Positions 46,454 through 58,639 of a stretch of DNA of 64,000 nt are shown here, piece by piece (position 1 is the first letter of the stretch; every line of letters starts with the position of its first letter). A program made the translations under genes and the position numbers. The stretch is from Chlorocebus sabaeus (Eukaryota > Chordata > Mammalia > Primates > Cercopithecidae): assembly GCF_047675955.1 (NCBI RefSeq), contig NC_132917.1:13033887-13097886 (forward strand), read 5' to 3'. A model generated the notes under the pieces. That model was not told the DNA's origin. It searched no databases and saw nothing but the letters and a program-made list of their open reading frames with translations.

Positions 46454-47092
46454 CAGTCATGTATCATGTGACATTTCGGTCAACAAGGGACCACATACAA
46501 GATGATGGTCTCATAAATTTATAATGGAGCTGAAAAATTCCCATTGCCTAGTGACATTCTGACAGTTAATACTGAGTGTCAGCTTGCTTGGATGGAAGGA
46601 TACAAAGTCTTGATCCGGGGTGTGTCTGTGAGGGTGTTGCCAAAGAAGATTAACATTTCAGTCGTGGGCTGGGAAAGGCAGACCCGCTCTTCATCTGGAT
46701 AGGCACAATCTAATCAGCTGCCAGCATGGTTAGAATACAAGCAGGCAGAAAAGTGTGAAAAGAGAGCAACTATCAGTCTTGCAATTTATGGTAAGCGCCC
46801 TATACAGGTGTATCTTTTAAATCTTTTGTACTGTATTTTTACTGTATGTTTTCTATGCTTAGATATATTTAGATATTATAAATACTTACTATAGTGTTAC
46901 AGTTTCCTACCATATTCAGCGTAGTCAGGTGCCATAAGGTTTGCAGCCTGGGAGCCATAGGATCTATCATACAGCACAGGTGCGCAGTGGGCTCTACCAC
47001 CTACATTGGTGTTAGTGATGTTCGCACAACAGCAAAATTGCCTTACAATGCATTTCTCAGAATATATCCTTGTCATTAAGGGATGCATGAGT
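46454..47092 (+). mobile_element. Tigger3/4-like DNA transposon, interrupted
   Basis: It starts 'cagtcatgtatcatgtgaca' after TA, continues 'ttataatggagctgaaaaatt', is interrupted by an LTR-like insert and resumes 'gtaagcgccctatacaggtg'. It ends near 'aagggatgcatgag'. The middle of the family's full length is missing. Confidence 0.75.
46568..46765 (+). mobile_element. LTR-like fragment inside the Tigger-like element
   Basis: 'ctgagtgtcagcttgcttgga', 'gtgtctgtgagggtgttgcca' and 'aatctaatcagctgccagca' form the 5' part of a common primate LTR. I believe it is of ERV-L type but cannot name it. Confidence 0.6.
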
Positions 47093-48381
47093 ATATCTGT
47101 AATATGAAAGGGGCCTTGAAAGTTGTAGTGAGAAAGTAGGAATGCATTTGATGGAACAGTAGCAAGCAATGTATGCGTAGAGCAGGCTTATATGTGAGGA
47201 GGAGGCTGGGGTAACATACACTAACATTAGAAACAAACTCATATATCCATGGCATACATGTGCTGCCTCATGGATGAGGGAAGCACCACACACAAGCTGT
47301 ATTCCTCTGAGCCTCAGTTGATTCTATGGCAGTCTATGTACTGCAGCAACTAATTTTGTGGTTCACCTGATTTTTCACAGAGAAAATCTTCCTTGGCTAT
47401 TTTATGCTGAAAAGGTTACATAAAGATTAAGCATGTGTTTTATTTTCAAGTATTCAATTTTCTTTGAATTTCTAGACATTGTGTGTGGCAGCATTACCCA
47501 CTCTAAAATTCAATATAAAAATGCTATTCAATTCAATAGCTTTACAATTGGGGTTAATTTTTTTGTATTACTATCCAATTTTTAAAAGTTATCCATATGA
47601 AGAAGCAATAAGAACATACTTTAAAAGCAATAAGCAAGTTGAATAAAGATATCATATTTCTATCTAGAATGATTTTTGAATGATATATTGACTATTTAAA
47701 ATTCATAATCCATGACTTCGGTTTTTGATCTAAAGATGGAAAAATGATACTGTTTTCATTTTTTCTATGGGATTTCACTCTCATATTGCAAAGGTTTAAG
47801 TTGAATGTATATTTGCAGTGTCAAATGATCTCATCTGAAATGGTACAGGCATAACAATATATCTATAAAGCAGAGAATGGGGTTAAAGCTAGAGAAATTT
47901 TACTGCTAGTAACTATAGCGAGTTGCTCTTTCTTAATATATCAGTTGACATTTTGTGTGCAGAATTCATGCATTTCTAATAGTCCCCATAAAATGTCAGC
48001 ATGTTCGGGAATGGTAAGCCACTGGAGAAGTCTTCAGTTGCATACCCAGTGGCCCAGTGTTGCCCTCCTGCTAAGTCATTGCCCCAGTGGCGTGTCACAG
48101 ACAACTTTTCTGAAGAAGTGCAGATGAACTCTAAATGCCAGCCACAGTTCTGTTCTCCACTTTCCCTTCTCCAAAAGTGAACTTGAAGGTCTGCTTTTTT
48201 TCTTTTTCAAAAACTTTGTACTATAGTGACAAAGTGAAAAGAAAGTTAAAATCTGCATTATATTATTTGATTTGGATGAGGCTTTAAAAATTACAATTGA
48301 ATAAATCCATTTCATTATTAATCAAAACAACTCATTTGCCTGTAAAATCTTTGTCCTCCTTTCCCTCATGCGCCAATCCTT

Positions 48382-48382
<1 letters not shown>
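47093..48382. other. No gene recognised
   Basis: ORFs at 47057-47293, 47945-48127 and 48076-48315 overlap, lie on different strands and lack domains. Confidence 0.45.

Positions 48383-48420
<38 letters not shown>
48383..48420 (+). repeat. (CA)n microsatellite
   Basis: About 19 AC units with one 'at' interruption. Confidence 0.97.
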
Positions 48421-48639
48421 ATGCACCCACGCACAGCTGATATATACAAAGGATTTTCTGAAGGGAAGAAAAGTTGAGACCACATAAAACTATAAAATTT
48501 GTTTTCAGCAACATTAATAATTTATTTTTGTTTGAAAACTAACTTCCATGTGGTTAAAACTTACCTTCTCTAAGAAACTATTTTGATTCCCCTGTCTAGC
48601 CCCAGCCATTCTGATCTTTGAGTGGCGGCACAGAATATT

Positions 48640-48840
48640 GCTTAGGCCTGGAGACACAAGAGCCAGTCAGACTCAGTTGAATCCCAGTTCTATTCTTACA
48701 AGCTATGAGACTGCAGCATGTCCTTTCACTACTTATTTAAAATGTGTGAATGATAATGTTAGTACAGAATTGATAATTTGGTTGTGAAGATTAAATAAAT
48801 TTATCAATGTAAAGCACATTAAATAGTTTCTGGCCCCAAA
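48640..48840 (+). mobile_element. MIR SINE, plus strand
   Basis: 'taggcctggagacacaagagc', 'gttgaatcccagttctattct', 'acaagctatgagactgcagc' and 'gaagattaaataaatttatca' preserve MIR order. Confidence 0.8.
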
Positions 48841-51160
48841 TTAGACCACATAGGTCTGTGATTATTAATGTCACCTGTGCTTTCTTCCTGTCTTTTCAGA
48901 ATATTATCTGCACTTGTAATTTTGCACTTTTCAGAGGCACAATTGGCATATATTTAGTTACAGATATTTGGAAGAGAAAAACAAGATTTTCTTGAATTTT
49001 ATGTCTTTCATAGTACTTGACATTGATTCAAGCATAGTAAGTCCTAGATTGAGGAAAAAATGGACTTAACACACACTTTAATACCATTCAGCTGCCAAAT
49101 TAGGTAATTCTTTCATCTTAGCTGATGTGTGTGTGTATCATAGTTTATGTAAAGAGTTTTTTAAAAAGGAAACCAAAAACAGAAGAGAGGGAAAGAGAGA
49201 GCAAAATCTAACAGATTAATAATGGTGAGAAGATTCTAGCAATATAGCAGTTGAGAAATAAATTTAGCTTACCCTCCTAGGCATTCACTATAAAACAGAT
49301 TCATACTGACTTCTATATCCATGTCACTTAAACAAACAAATTGAAGTATTCATTCTTTGCAGAAATAAAAAGTTATTTCTTTTCTGATCCTATTTTATCA
49401 AGGAAAATTTGTTATATAATATAGAGAAAAAAGCCCACACTGGTGAAGAAACCACAAGTAATTTGACCTTGTTTTTACAAAATACTGTGGACCATTTATA
49501 ATGTGTTTGCATATTAGATTTCAATTAAAGGCCAATGAATAATATGGGTTTGTCACCTAGTGAATAATTTTCTGTGAACTTTTAAGTATATATGTTTGTG
49601 TATTTTTGCTTTTTGCTATCTAACTTGGTTTAGGTTTAGAACTTTGATAACACAGAACAAAGAAAAGAGCTATAAATCAGCCCAATTCCATATCAATCTT
49701 AAGTATGAATTTGGCTAGATCTGAATAACAGTTAATGCAAGAATCAGTTCTCTGGCAGGGACTTCTGATGAGCAATTCCATGGTGTTGATTGAAGGGGAT
49801 CCGTAGGCTTCTGAGATGATAGCAGGGTGGATATTCTGTTAGGAAATGGACAGCAACTGTACTGATGTCAGACAGACACCACTGAATAGTCTCTGAGTGT
49901 TTTTCCCCAAAATAGTGTAAATCCATGCAAATACCTAATAGCATGGTATAGGAGGAAGAAAAGAAAACTAAAGGAACAACTAGACCCCCAGCACCAATAT
50001 GAACTTTGGAGTGAGAAAACCAGCGTTTTCAACATAGCCCTGCACCAAAAATGCTTGAAGGTAATTTAATGCCACATTCTTTGTCCCAACCCAGGCTCAG
50101 TCTTCTTGATATAAATAAAAGAATTTTGGGAAGATTACATGAAATAGCAAAGTTTAAGTCCCAATCCCTGATTCAATTTCTGATATGATAGAGCCTAGGA
50201 ATAATTAGTCATTTTCTCTTGGCCCAAACTTCCTATATGTTTACTTTTTACATATTCAGTATTGCTTCCTGGAAAGAAAACTCTGTAGAGTACCGTTCAG
50301 GATACCCTGATAATGATCTCTGTCCTTCTCTGTATATTGTGTTTGTTTGTATATGTGTGTGCATGTGTGTACGTGCATTCATTGTTTATGCAAATGTCAG
50401 ACGTTTGCAATACTGGGAACTGGAGAAGGTAAAGCTCAGTTGAACGGAAGTGAAGATTTGATTTGTAGGCCAGTATGTTTTATGCAACTATTTAAACTAA
50501 ACTACCTACATTACTGTGCGACTTAGTTTTGAAAAAGACAAGATATCAGGGACAGAGAGAACCTCAAATTGCAGTCATGAGCAATATAATCAAATTTTAT
50601 ATGAAAGAAGAATATCTTTGTACTCTTCAAGATTCATAAACAGAGTATTTCATCAAGATTGACCCCAGAGCTGTAACTGAAGCTAACACAGTGATTGATT
50701 GGAAATCAATATAAGCTAGAAGAAAAGAGGAGCATGGCACTAGTTGAGTCTTCCCTGAAACATTCTCTCACAATGTAATCAAATGTTTTACTTGTAAATT
50801 GGAATGTATTTGACTGGAGATGTTAGCCTCTTGGCTATAGAAAGAAATGGACATCTGCATTTGGTAGCAGACCAAAGACGGCTGTCCCATTTTCAAGGTT
50901 TGTATGTTGATACAGTGACTTGCTTACTGAAAGCTAGTTCATGTCCCAGGAGTCCATGAGGCTCTGTTTGGTTCAGTCTATCTAGTTGTTCATAGCATTG
51001 GCTGAACTGGGGAATGAGCCCTTGTCCTTTAAGGATCTTGCACTGGTAGGAATGACAAGGTGACACCATATCCACCCACGAACAGGATAAAAACACGAGA
51101 ACTCTGGAGCACATTTGGTTCTGTGACCATCATAGAAGTTATTCTTGTTCAGCTATTTTA
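48841..51160. other. No gene recognised
   Basis: About 2.3 kb with short ORFs on both strands and no domain. A TG-rich patch lies at 50340-50378. No repeat landmark is visible. Confidence 0.5.
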
Positions 51161-51216
51161 TACACACACACACACACACACATATATATGCACACACATG
51201 CACACACACACATATA
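51161..51216 (+). repeat. Interrupted (CA)n microsatellite
   Basis: Three CA blocks separated by 'tatatatg' and 'tg'. Confidence 0.95.
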
Positions 51217-51784
51217 CAGGGCTTGGGATATTGGTTTTTGAAAAAACCAAAAAAATGGCTGGAAATACATTAAGGGCTGGAATATCACATGCCTGTTGGT
51301 AACACTGAGCAGAACATCGCTCTGAAGCACATTCAGCCAGTTTTCCAAGGGCACTAGTTTGTTTGAGTCAATATAAATTTTGGCCTGTTTTCAAGTATTT
51401 TGATCCTGAATTCAACATTTCCTGAAATTCACTGTTTCAGTTTAAATAGAGCCTTGATTAGCCCGGGGCTGTTAGTTAATACTATATTGAGGTGGAAGGG
51501 AAAAAATACCCAACAGATTTATTTACTTAAACAGGAGATTACAACTTTCAGCATCTAGAGTCCACACATTCTGTTGAGAGCAATTTCTTCCCAGAGCAAA
51601 TGCTTGAGAATAAAATTTCTCAACAAGAGGATTTTTTTTAGAAAGCAGGGAATTAGAAAAGGGAAGGAACCATGTTACATTTTCCTTAGCATCTTCCAGT
51701 GCATAACACATTTAAAAAAATATATTGGGCAATCCTTACATGGCCTTAGCAAAGGCCTATATTGTGATACTTGACCAGAAAATA
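51217..51784. other. No gene recognised
   Basis: Unique-looking sequence with short overlapping ORFs lacking domains. Confidence 0.45.
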
Positions 51785-51829
51785 AACACACACACAGATA
51801 CACACACACACACACACACACACACATTT
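51785..51829 (+). repeat. (CA)n microsatellite
   Basis: CA units with one 'gata' interruption, starting directly after 'aaaataaa'. Confidence 0.95.
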
Positions 51830-51879
51830 ATATATTTTAATAGGAGTAATTACAGAGAAGTTGTTTCCTTGTGCTACAG

Positions 51880-52050
51880 TGGATACAGGCTAGAGTTATT
51901 TGCCAGAAACCTGGATTTTAATCCTAGCTCTGTCCCTTATTAGCTGTATGACTCCAAGACTTTACTTAATCTGTCTGAGCCTCAGTTTCTACAGTATGAG
52001 ATTTTCTATCACAAAATTTTTCTGGGAAAATAATCTCATGTATGTAAAAG
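51880..52050 (+). mobile_element. MIR SINE, plus strand
   Basis: 'acctggattttaatcctagct', 'cccttattagctgtatgactc' and 'tctgtctgagcctcagtttct' are close to the MIR core. Confidence 0.85.
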
Positions 52051-53384
52051 TCCTCTGTGAATTGTGATAAATTTTACTAATTCACAATATAATCATCAGT
52101 CATTTTGTAACAGATTATCTGTGTTTGATAGAAACACATTTTTAAAAATCAGTGTAATTTTAAAGCATACAGAAATCTCTCTCGACTTCCAAAATAAACA
52201 ATTTGCCATTATTGGTACTTACAATTTTTATGACCCATGCCTATAAAAAAATTCTGTTTTTCTAACTCAAATTCCATCAGTAGAAATGCTTAGTGTGAAA
52301 GTTGGTGCTCAAATATTCAGTGACTGTTTTTCAAAAGCTACATAAATTGTCTTCTGAAATATAAATACGTTTGAGAGGAGAAAATCAAAGACTCAGAAGG
52401 ATTGCTGTCTTTGTGTGCTCTAACAATAAGCTTCTATTAAGAAGGATAATGAGGTTTTATATTTGCATAGCACCTGTTTAAGCTGACTCAAGCTGGAAAG
52501 GAAATGCACTTTGTATCAATGACCTTAGCCTGGAAGTACAGAGAACAATTTTGGGAACAATTTGAAAAATTTGCCTTTAATGTAGCTGAACCAGCTTGAT
52601 ATTTTGTTTTTGTGAATATGCTATTTTTAATGTTTATTGTGGATGCTGACAGTACACAGAGAGCACATCAAAAGTTTAAGTTTGGTTTTTGTTTTCCATT
52701 GCAACTATAGAGGTTAACAGATGCATTCATTTTCTATTCTTGTAAGAGAAATCATCACAATTATTCACGGAATATGTTTAGAATGTTACCAATGGTGAAG
52801 TGTTTTATTTAAAGGAATATATATACATTTATATATTAAATATTTATATATTTTTAAATATAAATATATATATTTTTATATATATTAAAATTTGGATTTG
52901 ATTATTCTTTAAGAGTAACCCATAGCAGATATAATCACAAAAGCCATTGGGGATCAGCAAAATTTTGCAGCAATGTAAAAAAAAATAAAAAATAAATCAA
53001 ACAAAAAACTACTTACCTACTAATAGTAGATTCTCTTTCTACTCAAGTTGATCGCTTTCCTTAGCTTTACTATAGGGACTTTTACTGAGCAAATATCACA
53101 ATTGTGTTTAACAAGTACTGTATTACAATTTATGAGCAGTTGAATTTTTATTACTCAAAGGAATCGTATTTCAACCTTCTTCAATGGAGGTGACAGCTTG
53201 TGTCTCGTGGCCATTTTATCTTTTGGTCTTTCAAAATTCTGTTTTGAAATGTAGGTATTAATGTCATTCATTTATCTAAGCTGAACTTAAATTGATCCAG
53301 ATTAATTTTAAGGTCAAAATGCTTGTAATTTATATTTATCTATCAGGCAGTAGCAGTCAAAAGCTGGAGAGATACTGAAGTAAG
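52051..53384. other. No gene recognised; AT-rich
   Basis: Contains an AT-rich low-complexity tract at about 52818-52890. No ORF with a domain. Confidence 0.5.
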
Positions 53385-53520
53385 CCCATAAGGGTTCGGT
53401 ATTAACCAGAACTGGGTCTGAATCTCAGTTCTGCTCTCTATAGCTGTAAAAGCTGAATTTTTCTTATCTGTACGATAGACAAAGTAATACTTACCTTTTA
53501 AAAGTCTAATAAAATTCAAA
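53385..53520 (+). mobile_element. MIR fragment, plus strand
   Basis: 'ggtctgaatctcagttctgct', 'ctgaatttttcttatctgta' and 'acttaccttttaaaagtcta' fit the MIR core and 3' part. Confidence 0.55.
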
Positions 53521-54104
53521 TCAAACATTGACATTAAGCCTTGGCAAGGAGAAATTGCTGAACATATTAGTTTTCATCCCATTGCCTGATTCTTCAGTAG
53601 ATTAATTTGTATTAATTAGTAATTAGCATACCTTATTATCTAGTACAACTTAACTGGAAATAATTATTTTTGATATTACTGAAGTCCAGTTCAAAGTGTC
53701 ATTTATAAATTTACTCGATAATTTATTTAACAAAATTATGTTTCATACTAATAAGCAACTATTCATGTTAAAGTCAAAGAGTTAACCACCACATACTAAT
53801 CAGGAGATTATGCTAGACTTAAGAATCTAATATAGAAGAACTTGTAATTATTAGAGGTTCAGAGGATTAATGAGACATTGTAGCCCATATCACTCAATAG
53901 ATGCTTAGAACTTCATTCTCATTTTTTGTGAGATCAGAAATCTGTAATTTATACCAGTTTCTCACGTGATGTTAACATGGATGGCCAATAAACTATATTC
54001 TGAGATATATCTAAATATATCATAGATAATTCCCAACTAAACATAAGGTGGCACTAAAACATTCAGTGATATTCATTTGATATGCAAAAAGATTCCTGAC
54101 TTAA
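53521..54104. other. No gene recognised
   Basis: AT-rich, with stops in all frames. Confidence 0.5.
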
Positions 54105-54240
54105 TAAATCAACATTTATTAAGTCACCATTCCAGGAAAGGCAGTCTGCCAAGTATAATCAAAGATGAAGAGATATTTAAGAATCTGTGCCAATCTTATT
54201 CTAGCTGGAAACACAGAAGTGTAAACAACAACTCATCAGA
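54105..54240 (-). mobile_element. L2 3' end, minus strand
   Basis: 'acatttattaagtcaccattc', 'ggaaaggcagtctgccaag' and 'atcaaagatgaagagat' follow the reversed L2 3' end. Confidence 0.5.
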
Positions 54241-54555
54241 TAATTTGTTTTTCATTGTGATTATAAAATTGTCACAGAGTTTAATGTCATTTTGCTTCAT
54301 CTGTATATTACATGTTCAGGCAAATGTTACCCGATCCAAGGAGTATAGACAATGCCACTCTAACCAGAGAAGAGGCAATTTTCTTACACCCATCAGTATA
54401 TTATTAAATATTATCTCTTCCTGATACAAATAGTCTTTACTGAATGTGGAAATTCAAGTTTTGAAAACATCTACTTTGTGGAGTCTAGCTATATTGATGA
54501 ATCTAAACCTTGAAATCTTGTTCAGACACCAAAATGTGTGTATTTGGGTTCTTGC

Positions 54556-54795
54556 CTTTTATTTTATTTTATTTATTTTTCAGACAGGGTCTCACTATGT
54601 CGCCCAGGCTAGAGGGCAGTGGTGCGGTCTCCACTCACTGTAGCCTTGATCTTCCAAGCTCAAGTGATCCTCCCACCTCAGCCTCCTGAGTAGGTGGGAT
54701 TACAGGTGTGTGGCACCCTGCCCTGCCCATCGTCTGCCCCATCTCGATATCCCAAAGTGCTAGGGGTACAGGCATGAACCACCATGCCTACTGGC
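54556..54795 (-). mobile_element. AluJ with internal deletion
   Basis: A minus-strand Alu with AluJ features. About 60-80 bases between 'gtgtggcaccctgccctg' and 'cccaaagtgctagg' are lost. TTCTTGC occurs at 54549-54555 and 54796-54802, a probable target-site duplication. Confidence 0.87.
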
Positions 54796-54976
54796 TTCTT
54801 GCTTCTTAAATGAAAGTTTTACAGCTCTTAATTTGTCTCACACCTTCTAGAAGTCCAACATTTTTGTTGCAATCTTTTCAGATTTCTCAGATGGAGACAA
54901 TTGGACCCCATTTACTGCTGAGACAACCCAATCAATTGAGCATCATTCTGTGAGATCCAGCTAGCAGCAGAATCTC

Positions 54977-55034
54977 ACACACACACACACACACACACGA
55001 ACACACACACACAAACACACACACACACACACAC
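54977..55034 (+). repeat. Interrupted (CA)n microsatellite
   Basis: CA blocks separated by 'gaa' and 'aaa'. Confidence 0.96.
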
Positions 55035-55054
55035 TCTAGTTTTCTCTCCTGGGA

Positions 55055-55120
55055 GAAAACTACAGTGCTAGGTTGTTAAGTGATTTGGAAAACTACAGTG
55101 CTAGGTTGTTAAGTGATTTT
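55055..55120 (+). repeat. 33-bp tandem duplication
   Basis: A unit beginning 'gaaaactacagtgctaggtt' is present twice with a period of 33. The copies are nearly identical; the second has one T where the first has G at its end. Confidence 0.95.
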
Positions 55121-55900
55121 GAAATGAGTTCCTTTGATCCCCTCAAGGAACTTGAAACAGGGGTGGCTCCTTTACCTGGCCACTGTGCTCAAACTCGGTG
55201 CTGCAAGGGCAGCAGCCGGTGAGCAGGTGCAGGAGCCAGGGTAAGTGCTTTTGAGCTCAGGCCCCACAGCTGCATCTAGGCATGTGTTACAATTAATGCT
55301 CTTTTAGCTTTGCCGTCTGTGAATGGATTATGTGTTAAACAGCTCAGTGAAGAGTCAGGGTGACAGCTTTTTTGGTTCCTGCACTCAGTGTGTCCTGAAT
55401 TCTTGTGGGGGATCCATGAATAATCAGGTCATAGAAACAGTTTGGAAGGTGATGAATGCAAAAGATTTCATTAAGCAGTGGAAGTGGCTATCAGTGGAAG
55501 GGGAACTGGAAAGGGGTTGGTGCAGGAAGAAGGTGATCTTTCCCTGAAGCCCGGCCGTCTCTAGCTGGGCTTCTCTGTGAAGCTGTATGGAGTTGTGGCA
55601 TCTGAAGTTAAGCCATGTCTAGTTGCTTCTTCTCTCAATGTTCAGCCGCTTGTCTCTCTGCCAGCTGAGGTCTGGGGTGTATATGGACACAGGAAGGGGA
55701 GTGAGGTGGGTGAAAAAAGTAACATTTGGGTGGGAAAACAGGGATAACTCTTCTCAATAGGGCAGCGGTTTCCAGGCTTGAGAACTGAAACCACACTCTT
55801 CTACCCAGTATTTCCCTGCCTCCTGTCCTTTAACTGAGATCAATTTAACTGAGATCACATGAACCATCAGTAAAAAAAATACAGTACTTGAACCCCATTC
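55121..55900 (+). other. GC-richer LTR-like block, family unknown
   Basis: This 0.75-kb block is clearly richer in G and C than its flanks, with patches such as 'ggcagcagccggtgagcagg' and 'gaagcccggccgtctctag'. It resembles primate retroviral LTR or leader DNA, but I cannot name it. Orientation is a guess. A 16-bp near-repeat, 'tttaactgagatca', occurs twice at 55829-55858. The 74-codon ORF has no motif. Confidence 0.4.
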
Positions 55901-56620
55901 TTTGAACTCCAAATTCTGTAACCTCAGTTGCAAAGGAAGACATGTGGGTTGTCAAATGGGGAATCACTTGGTTTTATGAAAACTTGAATCAGGTTAATGC
56001 CAGCCAAAAATTTTTTCTTGCAATTGTACATCCAATAACAAAATTAATGCAGTGTATTCAGAATTGTAAAATTGTATTTTAAAGTTCTGATTAAATTTCA
56101 TGAGAGCAGAAATAAATGAAGATAACATTATCATAATGACATGTTATTAAATTTTTTTTTTGAAATTCTGATTGAAGGAGGCCTACCAGATTAAACCATT
56201 AAGGAAGATCATATTCCTTCTAGTCCTAGGGCTCTAGAGCTCTCCTTTGCAAGATTTGATGTACTTTAAATAAACTCATGTCTCAAACTATCACAAATTT
56301 TCTTCAGGCTTTACCATCTAGATTAACAAACTAACAATACTTGTATACAATGGAATAAGAATGTAAGCTATTCTCAAATATTGCCTCACTAGTTGAAGAT
56401 CTTGGTTCTTCAAAAGGAATTAAAGACTCTCATAAATTCACTGTTGAATCATTCAGCATTTCTAAGTAGCATGAACTATTTTGGATGCTGCATATAGAAC
56501 ATAAGAAATACTTTGTCCTTTCTATAAGTTCATATTTTCTGTCTAAATATACAACACTAATTACACACAAAATACTTACAAAAAAGTCATTCCCAAGTGT
56601 TGTAAGATTATAGAGAATAG
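55901..56620. other. No gene recognised
   Basis: AT-rich sequence without ORF or repeat landmark. Confidence 0.45.
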
Positions 56621-56621
56621 G

Positions 56622-56870
56622 ATTTCAGCATGGTTTTAAGCAACAGGACTCTGGAATTGGCTGCCCAAGTTCAAACCTTGGCTCTACTGCCTGCTAGCTG
56701 TTTAAGTTTGGAAAATTTAGTTTAACTCTCTGTGTCTCGTTATTCTTATTTGTAAAACAGGGACTTTAGAAACTCTTGCTTCCATGAGGTTACTAGAGAA
56801 CTGAAATAAATAACATATCTAACATGCTCAAAAAAGCACATCAAACATGGTTATGTCACAAAAATAAGGT
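56622..56870 (+). mobile_element. MIR SINE, plus strand, nearly complete
   Basis: 'gactctggaattggctgccca', 'agttcaaaccttggctctact', 'gcctgctagctgtttaagtt' and 'gtgtctcgttattcttattt' keep MIR order over about 250 bases. Confidence 0.85.
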
Positions 56871-57180
56871 ATTAATATTACATATAAAAGGCTTTTTAAA
56901 AATCTTCGATAATGCTAACATCCAAGAAATCATAAATGACGGATGGGAATCGACCAGTAAAATTGTCCACACACACTTAAAATATGCAAAAACATAGGAG
57001 AAAAGCAAGAGTGATAATGTCAGAGAATGGGAAACAAATTTGTATGAGGGTAAGTATAACAAAAATAGCGAAGTGTATATATGGAGGCATAAAGGAAGGT
57101 TCAGAAGAGCTCTGAAAAGGCTAAGCTTGCCTTTCAAAAATGTAACTTACAACAAAGAATCGTCCTTTTCTTTATTTCAG
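56871..57180. other. No gene recognised
   Basis: It includes the first part of the ORF at 57040-57360 and an antisense ORF (56856-57137). Neither has a domain. Confidence 0.4.
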
Positions 57181-57348
57181 CAAGAAAATGATCTTACAGA
57201 GCATTGTCAGAGAAGCTTGCCTGTCATGTATGGTTTTCATATCAACCCAGATGATAGAAAATGCCAACTGTGTTTCTACTGGCAATTGTGGTATCTTGCC
57301 AGTGTTTCAAGAAATGGTTCTGGTTGCATTATGAAGGATAGATTGGGG
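57181..57348 (+). other. Exon-like open segment (168 bases, phase 0)
   Basis: It is preceded by a good acceptor, 'cgtccttttctttatttcag', and followed by a good donor, 'ttgggg|gtaagag' (GT at 57349). The 56 codons between are open, and the reading frame starts exactly at the acceptor and ends exactly at the donor. It lies in a 106-codon ORF (57040-57360). The peptide includes a CQLC pair but matches no domain I recognise. It may be chance or an ancient repeat, and no partner exon is identified. Confidence 0.2.
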
Positions 57349-57549
57349 GTAAGAGCCTGAAGGGAAGGAGATAAATTTAAAATCTGCTGAAAGTGAATAA
57401 AAGCCCAACTTAAACCAGTGAATACAGGCATAGCAGGTCAGGTAGCACAAGTAACACAAACTGTGTTTGGGAGACTTAACACCTCATTGGGGAAGTCTTT
57501 GACCAAAGAGACAGGAAATGAGAAAAAGCCAAAAGAAAAAAAAATACTC

Positions 57550-57880
57550 AATATATAAAGAACTCCTCTAAATATGTTTTTTAAAGGCAAAACCAAATAT
57601 AAAATGACCAAAAGTCTTAAACAGACACTTCAAAATAGTCAATATCCTACAGGAAATGAAAAGTAAAATCATAAAGTACTACCACTACGAAGCAATCGGA
57701 ATGGATAAATTAAAACGGAAAATACCAAGTGATGTTGACTAAGGGAAATTAGAAACACGACTATTCCAGAGCTGGTGATGGTATATAATAAGTTGAGTCT
57801 GTAGCATTTCTTTTGTCCAAAAGGAAAACAATGTATTTTTTTTAAAAAAGATGAGAGTATGAAAAAGAACAGAAAGCCAA
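57550..57880 (+). mobile_element. Old L1M, 3' part of ORF2
   Basis: 'aatatataaagaactcctcta', 'ttaaacagacacttcaaaata' and 'taaaagtactaccactac'-like sequence follow L1 ORF2 near its end. It is very diverged. Confidence 0.6.
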
Positions 57881-58205
57881 TTTGAACAGAATTTTACTGG
57901 CTAAATCTTAGTTGATGAGACTATATAAATAAATAATGATATCAATGGATTTTAATCCACTGAATAAAACCACTTAGACTATTTAACTCCATGCAAGAGG
58001 GGGCAAGAGATGGTCTGCATTGTCTCTGGGAATGGAGGCTATACTTGAGAGGTGGACAGTCACTTCTGCTGGAACAGACGGTTTAGAGGAATCTGTGAGG
58101 TGCGAGTTTCATCCAAATATTCCTGCTTTAGAGCTCTTCTTCTTTCCAGTGAGGATCTTCACTTTTGTATGACATGTGTTAGAGCTGGGAACCTAGCCTG
58201 TAGTG

Positions 58206-58545
58206 AGTTAAATTTTGTCCTCATAAAAATATGCCCGTGTCCATGGATGGAACTGGAGGCCATTATCCTTAGCAAACTAACACAGGAACAGAACCAAATA
58301 CTGCATGTTCTCGTAAGTGGGAGATAAGTGATGGGGACACAGACACATAGAAAGGCACAACACACGCTGGGGCCTACCAGAGGGTAGAGGGTGGGAGGAG
58401 AAAGAGGATCAGGAAAAATAGCTAACGGGTACTAGGCTTAATACCTGGGTGACGAAATAATCCATCGACAAAACTCCATGACACAAGTGTGCCTATTTAA
58501 CAAACCAGCACATTACCCCAAACCTAAAATTAAAAAAGAAAAGAC
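58206..58545 (+). mobile_element. L1 3' end, 5'-truncated (L1PB/L1MA type)
   Basis: 'gtccatggatggaactggagg', 'agcaaactaacacaggaacag', 'catgttctcgtaagtgggaga', 'cacgctggggcctaccagagg' and the end 'aaacctaaaattaaaaaag' are the L1 ORF2 tail and 3' UTR. Confidence 0.93.
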
Positions 58546-58639
58546 CAACCCAACTTTACCCCAACTACTTTCTGACCCAAAGTCTATTAAACTAGACTTT
58601 AAAGATATTCCACAGGATAGGGCAAGGAAATATTAAAAT

